DNA of 6,897 nucleotides, taken from positions 1 through 6,897 of the forward strand of contig QWQL01000144.1 in assembly GCA_003670825.1 (NCBI GenBank), given 5' to 3'. The translations under genes were made by a program, and so were the position numbers. This stretch comes from Planctomycetota bacterium (lineage in GTDB: Bacteria > Planctomycetota > Planctomycetia > Pirellulales > UBA1268). Of the stretch, positions 1 through 5,296 are shown piece by piece (within the stretch, counting starts at the first letter, position 1; the number at the start of each line of letters is the position of its first letter). The notes under the pieces are model-generated. The model was not told where the DNA came from and made no database searches. It worked only from the letters and a program-made list of their open reading frames with translations.

Positions 1-365
1 GTGAGCGGCTTGTCGCAGACGACGTGAAAGCCCGCCTTCACCGCCGCCTTCGCCACGGGAAAGTGCAGGTGATTGGGTGTGGCGACCGTCACGAAGTCGA
101 TCCGTTCGCCAACGGGCAGGGTCTGCTCCCGATCAAGCATCTCCTGCCACGAGCCATAGGCACGCGAGTCGGGCACGTCGTAGTCGGCGGCACTCGCCTT
201 CGCACGGGCCGCATCGCTGGAGAACGCCCCCGCGACGAGTGTGGCCCGGTTGTCGAGCACCGCCGCCGTGACATGCACGCGACCGATGAACGAGCCCTGC
301 CCTCCCCCGACGATCCCCATCCGCAGTTTCCTGCCCAGCCCGCCATTGGTGGCCATCGTCGTCAT
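1..365 (-). CDS. Gfo/Idh/MocA family NAD(P)-dependent oxidoreductase, N-terminal part (cut by the left window edge)
   Basis: The minus-strand frame is open from an ATG at 365 to the window edge, giving 121 codons. Residues 16-31 read MGIVGGGQGSFIGRVH, the glycine-rich nucleotide-binding turn of a Rossmann fold. Residues 92-103 (VTVATPNHLHFP) and 118-120 (DKP, following HVVC) match the family's T-P-N-x-x-H and E/D-K-P motifs; the DKP lysine is the usual catalytic or substrate-binding residue. Members oxidise or reduce sugars, inositols and related polyols in the cytoplasm. The C-terminal substrate-binding domain lies outside the window, so the substrate cannot be told. The GGGxGSFIG subgroup is common in planctomycetes (recalled, not searched). 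Start choice is uncertain. An AGAGGA sequence at 367-372 is only 1 nt from the ATG at 365 but 10 nt from an in-frame ATG at 356-354, which may be the true start. The gene is divergent from the rhomboid gene. Confidence 0.93.
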   Translation of the reverse strand, partial: MTTMATNGGLGRKLRMGIVGGGQGSFIGRVHVTAAVLDNRATLVAGAFSSDAARAKASAADYDVPDSRAYGSWQEMLDREQTLPVGERIDFVTVATPNHLHFPVAKAAVKAGFHVVCDKPL

Positions 366-586
366 ATCCTCTTGTGAAACGGACGTCCGGAGGCCGATTC
401 GGCTCGGCAGCATCTCCTGGAATCTTTGGGCCAGAGCGTAGCACACGCGCTACCCCCGCAGGGCAGCAACCGCCGCACCGGTCCGCCATGGTTGCCCCTG
501 GGCTCCCGCCGGCCGTAGGATGCGGCCTTCGGCAAGGCGGCCTTCCGCCTCCGTCATGTGGACCCGCCAGGCGGCGGCAATCGGCG
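366..586. other. Divergent intergenic region between the oxidoreductase and rhomboid genes
   Basis: These 221 bases separate two outward-facing starts and must hold both promoters unless the rhomboid start lies upstream. I could not pick out a convincing -35/-10 pair for either direction. Visible structure includes a short imperfect palindrome at 438-453 (GTAGC, 6-nt spacer, GCTAC), a direct repeat GCGGCCTTC at 522-530 and 537-545, and a 6-bp stem-loop at 535-550. The plus frame of the rhomboid is open across the region from 374, but the encoded residues look like translated non-coding GC-rich DNA. Confidence 0.6.
535..550 (+). other. Short stem-loop in the rhomboid leader
   Basis: AGGCGG (535-540) pairs perfectly with CCGCCT (545-550) across a CCTT tetraloop, 36 nt before the chosen rhomboid ATG. 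The left arm overlaps the second copy of a direct repeat, GCGGCCTTC (522-530 and 537-545). Six GC-rich pairs can arise by chance in DNA of this composition, so a role is unproven. Confidence 0.3.
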
Positions 587-1504
587 ATGGGATTCCAGGA
601 TCGCAGCTATTCCTCCGATCGCCGCTCCGCGTTCGCCTCGGAATGGACGGCCGTCAACGCGATCATCGCCCTCAACGTCGCGATCTGGCTGGCCAACTTC
701 ATTCTCACCGGCGATTTGTTCCGCGAACTCTTCTCGCTGCGGATCTCGCTGAACGACCTGCTCTGCCTGCGGTCCGACCTGCCGACTCATCCGCAGCATT
801 TCTGGTCGCTGCTCAGCTACGGCTTCCTGCACGACGGGCCCAGCCTCGAGCAGCCCAACAACCAGTATTCGCCGATGCACCTGCTGTTCAACATGCTCAC
901 GCTCTGGTTCTTCGGCCGGGAACTCGAGGCCGTGACGGGACGGGGGGAGTTCTTCCGCTTCTACTGCGCCGCAGTCGTGTTCGCCGGCCTCGCCTGGGTG
1001 GTCGGCGAGGGTTTCGGCGGCCAGGGGGGCCGCCTCGTCGGCGCGTCGGGAGGTGTGATGGCGGTGCTCGCCGCTTTCATCTGGTACTTCCCCAAGCAGA
1101 CGGTGCTCGTGTACGGCGTTTTGCCGGTGCCCGTCTGGGCGCTGGGAATCCTGTATCTCGTCTCGGATGTCCGCGGTGCCGCCGAGGGCAGCGGCAACGT
1201 GGCCCACCTCGCCCATCTCGGGGGCGCCGTGTTCGGGCTGATGTACGCCTGGCGGGGCTGGCGGCTCGACGGGCTCGCGAGCGTGCCGGCCGGCTGGCTG
1301 GCCCGCCGGCGACGAATGCGGATCGTCCGCCCAGACGACGAACGGCCGCTCTCCGTCCGCCCGGGCGACGACCCCCGGCTCGACGAGGAGGTCGACCGCA
1401 TCCTGGCGAAGATCAGCCGCACCGGCGAGGGAAGCCTCACGGCAGCCGAGCGGGACACGCTCACCCGCGCGAGCCGGCGGCTGAAAGAGCGCAGCCGGCC
1501 GTGA
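587..1504 (+). CDS. Rhomboid family intramembrane serine protease with C-terminal cytoplasmic helical tail
   Basis: The product (305 aa) is an integral membrane protease predicted to cut transmembrane segments of other membrane proteins; its substrate is unknown. From the ATG at 587, the first membrane helix spans about 21-41. MHLLFNMLTLWFFG (97-110) holds the conserved His98 and Asn102 of the oxyanion region. GASGG (152-156) carries the catalytic serine Ser154. HLAHLGG (207-213) carries the catalytic His210, with the conserved small-residue helix after it. All residues of the catalytic dyad are present, so the enzyme should be active. After the last helix comes a polar tail of about 70 residues: a basic stretch (about 239-246) and a charged helical segment (265-302, DEEVDRILAKISRTGEGSLT and following). 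Such tails occur on many planctomycete and Bacteroidetes rhomboids. Start: the frame is open back to 374, but upstream residues are low-complexity. The ATG at 587 places a short polar N-terminus before TM1; its SD is weak (AGGCGG at 569-574). The gene ends 7 bp from the convergent gene at 1512. Confidence 0.93.
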   Translation: MGFQDRSYSSDRRSAFASEWTAVNAIIALNVAIWLANFILTGDLFRELFSLRISLNDLLCLRSDLPTHPQHFWSLLSYGFLHDGPSLEQPNNQYSPMHLLFNMLTLWFFGRELEAVTGRGEFFRFYCAAVVFAGLAWVVGEGFGGQGGRLVGASGGVMAVLAAFIWYFPKQTVLVYGVLPVPVWALGILYLVSDVRGAAEGSGNVAHLAHLGGAVFGLMYAWRGWRLDGLASVPAGWLARRRRMRIVRPDDERPLSVRPGDDPRLDEEVDRILAKISRTGEGSLTAAERDTLTRASRRLKERSRP

Positions 1505-1511
1505 GTTCGCC

Positions 1512-2162
1512 TCAGCGGACCGTGGTCATTGCTGCGGGGATGGCAGCAGTGCGGTCCGGCAGCGACCGCAGCCGCAGCTGGTCGATCACGTTGACCACCT
1601 CCGCAAACCGCACCTCGTCGAGGTGACCTGAGATCACCCCCTGCGGGCAGCCGCGGGTGTCGATCAGGGCCACGTTGGGTTCGTCGGGCACGACGCCAAA
1701 ACGCTGCCGCATCGTGTCCTCGAAGTCGAGCCACACCGACACAAACTGCGAGTCCTTGCGGAACCGCGACCGTGCGACCGCCTCGAGCGCTTTGGGCACC
1801 TCGGGCAGGCAGGCAACGGGAATCACGTGCACATCAGGCGGGGCGCTCCCCGCCGGCCAGCCGGCGAGGCCAACCACCGGCTGCCGCGACCACTCGGTCG
1901 CCGCCGCCTGCGCCGCCTGCGGGTGGAAACGCACGTGCAGTTTACGGCCGAGCGCCATCGATGCCTCGGCCCCCTTGCGTTCGGCATAGACCAGCACCAC
2001 CACGTCGCCACACATCCGCAGCGTCTCATGCCGATTCTTGAACTGATCCTCCATCGCGAGGTTCACGACCCGCTCGCCACCGTCGGCGAGGAGCCAGGGC
2101 GCGGGCACGGCGGCGGCCACGAGGAGAGCGAGCTGAAACAGACGACGCATGCTGAGCTTCAT
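1512..2162 (-). CDS. Secreted thioredoxin-fold-like protein without a CxxC motif
   Basis: The product (216 aa) has a typical signal peptide: MKLSMRR, then a hydrophobic core at about 8-26 and probable cleavage near 26-28, so it should act outside the cytoplasmic membrane. The mature part has the order of elements of a redoxin or thioredoxin-like fold. EDQFKNRHET (38-47) resembles the 'L-x-D-Q-F-G' start of redoxins, GDVVVLVYAERKG (52-64) the first core strand and the following helix, and VSVWLDFEDTMRQRFGVVPD (141-160) plus NVALIDTRG (163-171) the later strands, with a cis-Pro-like site at 159-162. The arrangement recalls the YtfJ-like thioredoxin family. No CxxC is present at the usual site; the three cysteines (51, 118, 172) are scattered, so classical disulfide reductase activity is doubtful. 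It lies 95 bp downstream of the MMPL transporter on the same strand and is probably co-transcribed with it. The start at 2162 has only a weak SD-like GGTGA; an in-frame ATG at 2150 is an alternative. Confidence 0.75.
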   Translation of the reverse strand: MKLSMRRLFQLALLVAAAVPAPWLLADGGERVVNLAMEDQFKNRHETLRMCGDVVVLVYAERKGAEASMALGRKLHVRFHPQAAQAAATEWSRQPVVGLAGWPAGSAPPDVHVIPVACLPEVPKALEAVARSRFRKDSQFVSVWLDFEDTMRQRFGVVPDEPNVALIDTRGCPQGVISGHLDEVRFAEVVNVIDQLRLRSLPDRTAAIPAAMTTVR

Positions 2163-2257
2163 GAATCACCACAGGCGGGAATGGGAAAGAGTGAGGGAGT
2201 ACCGCGCGGACGGCGGGCGGCACAACCGCGATCCCGCGGCCGATCGGCCAGCGGGAC
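2163..2257 (-). other. Gap between the transporter and thioredoxin-like genes
   Basis: These 95 bp hold the strong stem-loop described separately (2232-2256) and a GA-rich stretch (about 2176-2200, plus strand). No separate minus-strand promoter was convincing. The spacing fits a two-gene operon with an internal RNA structure, or a partial terminator. Confidence 0.55.
2232..2256 (-). terminator. GC-rich stem-loop immediately after the transporter stop codon (attenuator, partial terminator or mRNA-stabilising element)
   Basis: Read on the plus strand, TCCCGC (2232-2237) pairs with GCGGGA (2251-2256), and GGCC (2238-2241) pairs with GGCC (2246-2249) around a GATC loop. A single unpaired A at 2250 bulges out, so ten base pairs form, nine of them G-C. 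The inner 12 bases, GGCCGATCGGCC (2238-2249), are a perfect palindrome. In the transporter mRNA it begins 2 nt after the TGA at 2258-2260. The following bases (TCGCGGTTGTG) contain no real U tract, so a classical intrinsic terminator is not certain. A 3' stabiliser or attenuator lowering expression of the downstream gene is equally plausible. Confidence 0.5.
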
Positions 2258-5044
2258 TCACGCCGCGAGGGCCAGATCGTCGTCCACCTGCTCCGCGGCC
2301 TCCCCGGCGTCGGCGGCGTCGGGTGCTGCCGCCCGCCCGGGCAGGAGGGCGAGCAGGGCGGGCAGAAACACCAGCGACGTCAGCGTGCAGGTGGTGACCC
2401 CCAGCGTGAGCACCCGGCCCAGGCTCTCGAGGCCCCGATGGCTCGCGACCATCAGCGCGCCGAAGCCCAGGATCGTCGTCAGGGCGTCGACAAGCACCGA
2501 GTTGGCGGTGGAGGCGCTGATCCGGTACGGCCCGGGCCTCTCCAGCGCGTCGTGCACGATGTGCACGCCATAATCGACCGCGATCCCGAGGATCAGCGGG
2601 ATGCCGATCAGGTTCGCGGGATTGAGGTCGATGCCCACCAGCCCCATCAGCCCGAGGGTCTGCAGCATGCCGATCGCCAGCGGCAGCGCGGCCAGGAGGG
2701 CATGGCGGATGCTGCCGAAGTCGAGCCAGAGGACGGCGAGGATCACGATCAGCGCGTAGAGCCCCGCCTGCTCGTAGCTCCGCTTCATCTCGAGCGACGC
2801 CTCGTAGGCCTGCAGCGGGTTGCCGGTGGCCCGCGGATCGACGCTCCGCACGTCGCGGACGAACTTCTCCAGCGACTCGAAGTTCCAGATGTCGCCCCGG
2901 CCGTAGATCTTGAGGAGGTGACGGCCGCTGGAGCCGACGAATCGTTCGACCAGGCTCGGCGGCAGGTCGGCAAGCGCCGGCGGTTCGGGATTGGCGATGC
3001 CCGCCAGCGCGTGCAGTCGGCTGAGCAGATCTCCCGCCGCCCGCTGCTGGAAGCTGGCGACGGCGCTGTAACACTCCTCAGGCCCCTTCCGCCGCAGGCT
3101 GTCGCGGGCCCGCTCCAGGTGCCAGGCCGTCCGCAGTCCGCCGGGCCGCTTCGAGACCTCCGCCTGCGCCCAGGCGAGCGTCTCGCCGAGGGAATCGAGC
3201 CGATCGACCGGAATCTCCGGCGACCGCTCCGGAAGCGTGGCGAGCCGGCTGCGAATCGATTCGATGAGCGGCCGCTTGAGCTCCTCGTCAACCGGTAGGA
3301 GCGAGGCGATCTCGTCCACCCGCTCCACGCCCGGCAGCGCCACGAGCTTCGCCTTCCGCTCGAGCAACTGCTCCCGCGAGTCGGCGATCGAGAGGGCGTA
3401 CCAGACGCTCTGATCGCACTCCTCGAGGAGCTTCTTCTCGACGGCGACGCTCTCCAGCCCCTCGGCCTGCATGTTGAGCAGGTTGTGGTCGTAGTCGAGC
3501 TCGTGCAGGCCACCGGCCATCGCCATGGTGAAGGCCACCGCCGCGAGGATCACGATCCGCGGGTGGCGAAAAACCGGCCCCAGCCAGGTATGCACCGGCA
3601 CCGGCTCAGGAATGCGGCCGCCCAGACGGCTCCGGTCGACCAGCGCCACCACGGCGGGCAGCACGAACAGCTCGGCCAGGCAGCACAGCATGATGCCGCC
3701 GCCGGCGATCAGCCCGAGTTCCGCCACGCCCACGAAGCTCGTGAGTGCTGCGGCGAAGAAGGCGACGGCGGTGGTGATGGCACCGGTGAGGATCCCGGGG
3801 CCCACCTTGCCGCTCGTCTCCAACAGCGCCTGCTCGCAGCCCATGCCCCGCCGCCGCTGCTCAAGGTAGCGGCCGATGTAGTAGGTGCCATAGTCGATGC
3901 CGACGCCGATCATGGTCACCGTGAAGGTGACGCTGAGGATGTTGAGATGACCGACGCTGGCGGTGGCCCAGGCAAAAGCCCATGCCATGCCGATCGCAAG
4001 CACGCCGTTGGCCATCAGCGCATGCCGCACGCCACCGAAGCCGGCGATGATCACGATCAAGACGGCCGCCATCGACAGTCCGCTGGCCCAGATCATCGAC
4101 TGCTGGCTCGTGCGCATCTCGTCGTCTTCCATCACCGGCAGCCCGGTGAGGCCGATCGAGGTACCGGGGTACCGCTCTCCCACGCGGGCGATGATCTGCC
4201 GCAGTTCGTCGGTGGCCGCCGACGCCCCGGCGAACCCCCCCTTCTCCTTCGTGAGCCGCAGCAGCACGAAGCCAAGCCGACCGTCCTTGGCGAGCAGGTG
4301 TTCGCTCGACAGGTCGCGAAGCGTCGAGAGCGATTCCGGCATGCCAGGCCAAGGGGAGACATAGTCGCCTCCCCGCGCGTCGCCTGTGGCACTGGAATCG
4401 ATGCCGACGACGAGGCTCTCCACATACCGTTCGAGCGCCGCCGCCGGCAGCTCCTCGCTTGGGTCTTGTGGCTGCGACCCGGCGACCATCTGCCCCGCCA
4501 GGCCGCCGACCATGGTGCCGACTTTGAGCTGCGCCCAGCCGCCGTCGAGCACCGGCTGCATGCGTTCGATGAACCGGTCGATCGCCTTCAGGTCGGCCGG
4601 CGAGAGGTAGTGCAGCCCCTTGGAGCGGATCCGGGAGAGATCGACCTCGTGGAGGACCGAGCGAAACAGCGACTCCTCGCGACGGACCTCGCGCGAAACC
4701 TCCTCGAGCACCGCAATCACGCCGTCTCGCGATTCCCCCTCAACCACGATTACGGCATCGTCGTCCTCGCCAAACTCGCGGATGTAGTCGATCCAGAGTT
4801 TGTTGTAGTCGCTCTTGGGATTGAGCAAATCGACGCGGCTCACCTTGTAACCCAGGTTTCGGGCCGTGAAGAGCCCCGAGGCTGCCGCCGACAACACCGC
4901 GAGCATCACCACGGCCCAGGGATACCGCAGGCAGATCCGCGTCCAGCCGACGAGCAGCCGGCCGAGCAGCCCTGGGCGATGGGGCGACGCACGGGCAGGG
5001 CGGCCTGCACCGCTGGTTTCGGGGCTTTCGCTTGAGTGAGGCAT
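2258..5044 (-). CDS. MMPL/RND family transporter, HpnN-like (hopanoid-type lipid transporter)
   Basis: The product (928 aa) is an inner-membrane, proton-driven RND transporter with the standard 12-TM layout. TM1 is at about 41-61, then a large periplasmic loop (62-317). TM2-TM6 (about 318-467) form an SSD-like block with GVGIDYGTYY in TM4 (380-389). TM7 (495-513) precedes a second periplasmic loop (514-757), and TM8-TM12 (758-900) include GIAVDYGVH in TM10 (820-828). Asp384 and Asp824 sit where RND proteins carry proton-relay residues. The second loop starts with the 'LDYDHNLLNMQ' and 'LVALPGVERVDEIASLLPVD' segments typical of HpnN-type proteins, which move hopanoids to the outer membrane. 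No hopanoid synthesis gene is in view, so the lipid substrate is inferred. The frame is open to 5218, but the ATG at 5044 is chosen: AGGA (5054-5057) lies 9 nt upstream, and the extension would run through the candidate promoter. A polar Pro/Ser-rich N-terminus (1-30) and an acidic tail ending DDDLALAA are unusual. Confidence 0.9.
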   Translation of the reverse strand: MPHSSESPETSGAGRPARASPHRPGLLGRLLVGWTRICLRYPWAVVMLAVLSAAASGLFTARNLGYKVSRVDLLNPKSDYNKLWIDYIREFGEDDDAVIVVEGESRDGVIAVLEEVSREVRREESLFRSVLHEVDLSRIRSKGLHYLSPADLKAIDRFIERMQPVLDGGWAQLKVGTMVGGLAGQMVAGSQPQDPSEELPAAALERYVESLVVGIDSSATGDARGGDYVSPWPGMPESLSTLRDLSSEHLLAKDGRLGFVLLRLTKEKGGFAGASAATDELRQIIARVGERYPGTSIGLTGLPVMEDDEMRTSQQSMIWASGLSMAAVLIVIIAGFGGVRHALMANGVLAIGMAWAFAWATASVGHLNILSVTFTVTMIGVGIDYGTYYIGRYLEQRRRGMGCEQALLETSGKVGPGILTGAITTAVAFFAAALTSFVGVAELGLIAGGGIMLCCLAELFVLPAVVALVDRSRLGGRIPEPVPVHTWLGPVFRHPRIVILAAVAFTMAMAGGLHELDYDHNLLNMQAEGLESVAVEKKLLEECDQSVWYALSIADSREQLLERKAKLVALPGVERVDEIASLLPVDEELKRPLIESIRSRLATLPERSPEIPVDRLDSLGETLAWAQAEVSKRPGGLRTAWHLERARDSLRRKGPEECYSAVASFQQRAAGDLLSRLHALAGIANPEPPALADLPPSLVERFVGSSGRHLLKIYGRGDIWNFESLEKFVRDVRSVDPRATGNPLQAYEASLEMKRSYEQAGLYALIVILAVLWLDFGSIRHALLAALPLAIGMLQTLGLMGLVGIDLNPANLIGIPLILGIAVDYGVHIVHDALERPGPYRISASTANSVLVDALTTILGFGALMVASHRGLESLGRVLTLGVTTCTLTSLVFLPALLALLPGRAAAPDAADAGEAAEQVDDDLALAA

Positions 5045-5099
5045 CACGGTCGGTCCTGACGCGGTCCACCTTGGCAGAACGGTGCCGGACCGGGGCGGG

Positions 5100-5128
5100 A
5101 TCGTAGGGAACCTGCGGCGACCGGCCAA
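5100..5128 (-). promoter_or_regulatory. Candidate sigma70-type promoter for the MMPL transporter
   Basis: On the minus strand, TTGGCC (5128-5123) is followed after exactly 17 nt by TACGAT (5105-5100). These match TTGACA and TATAAT at 4 of 6 positions each, with the optimal spacer. Transcription would start near 5093, giving a leader of about 50 nt before the ATG at 5044. One such match is not strong proof in 250 bp of GC-rich DNA, but its position and spacing are right. Confidence 0.35.
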
Positions 5129-5250
5129 GGCCCAATCCCCGTGGTTTCGGCAGGCCTGGAAGCCCAGGGAAGGCCGCCAGATGCCCCCGACTTTACGGCG
5201 GCGGATTCTCTGGCCCAAACCCGTCGCCCAGGCCGAATACCCTTTCGAGG

Positions 5251-5270
5251 CGGCACCGCTCGCGGTGCCG
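5251..5270 (+). other. Perfect 8-bp stem-loop in the leader of the secreted hypothetical gene
   Basis: CGGCACCG (5251-5258) pairs perfectly with CGGTGCCG (5263-5270) across a CTCG tetraloop, ending 26 nt before the ATG at 5297 and 13 nt before the SD. No T-run follows on either strand, so it is not an intrinsic terminator. It could be a leader RNA structure affecting translation or stability, or a dyad operator. Confidence 0.5.
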
Positions 5271-5283
5271 GGGAGGGTCTGTC

Positions 5284-5290
5284 AGGGGGA
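5284..5290 (+). promoter_or_regulatory. Ribosome binding site fixing the start at 5297
   Basis: The purine-rich AGGGGGA ends 6 nt before the ATG at 5297. It supports this start over the open frame reaching back to 5141, and the protein then begins directly with a signal peptide. Confidence 0.6.
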
Positions 5291-5296
5291 ACTACG

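Larger units (their letters stand above)
5045..5296. promoter_or_regulatory. Divergent intergenic region upstream of the transporter and the secreted hypothetical gene
   Basis: These 252 bases lie between two outward-facing starts. They hold a candidate minus-strand promoter (5100-5128), a small inverted repeat at 5155-5168 (CCTGG, AAGC, CCAGG), a perfect 8-bp stem-loop (5251-5270) and the ribosome binding sites of both genes. No convincing plus-strand -35/-10 pair was found. No conserved small ORF was recognised. Confidence 0.6.

Noticed and set aside
438..453. Imperfect palindrome GTAGC-N6-GCTAC as an operator
   Set aside because: The arms are only 5 bp, with no associated promoter elements and no second copy; it is compatible with chance.
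374..586. In-frame N-terminal extension of the rhomboid
   Set aside because: The 71 extra codons encode Pro/Gly/Arg-rich residues without conservation signs and cover the only space for the promoters of two divergent genes.
1551..1569. GCGGTC / GACCGC inverted repeat as a terminator for the rhomboid
   Set aside because: It lies inside the coding end of the convergent gene, has only six pairs with a 7-nt loop, and no T-run follows.
520..1626. Plus-strand frame of 368 codons overlapping the rhomboid in another frame
   Set aside because: Its product is an Arg/Pro/Ala-rich string. The overlapping frame has the full rhomboid motif set, including GASGG and HLAHLGG.
961..1734. Minus-strand frame of 257 codons antisense to the rhomboid and overlapping the thioredoxin-like gene
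   Set aside because: It has Ser/Arg/Pro-rich composition, no motifs, and overlaps two better supported genes.
1512..2162. Active thiol-disulfide oxidoreductase
   Set aside because: There is no CxxC at the expected site after the first core strand. The fold looks redoxin-like but the catalytic pair is missing, so only a fold-level call is made.
2438..3298. Plus-strand frame of 286 codons inside the transporter
   Set aside because: It is antisense to the second periplasmic loop, is low-complexity (Arg/Gln/Asp/Val), and has no family resemblance.
3485..5035. Long open frame (516 codons) on the plus strand opposite the transporter
   Set aside because: It is antisense to a gene with clear TM helices and RND motifs. 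Its product is rich in His, Arg, Ala and Gly with no recognisable domain, as expected of a shadow frame in high-GC DNA.
5045..5218. In-frame N-terminal extension of the transporter
   Set aside because: It covers the divergent regulatory region and a promoter candidate. The ATG at 5044 has an AGGA sequence at good spacing.
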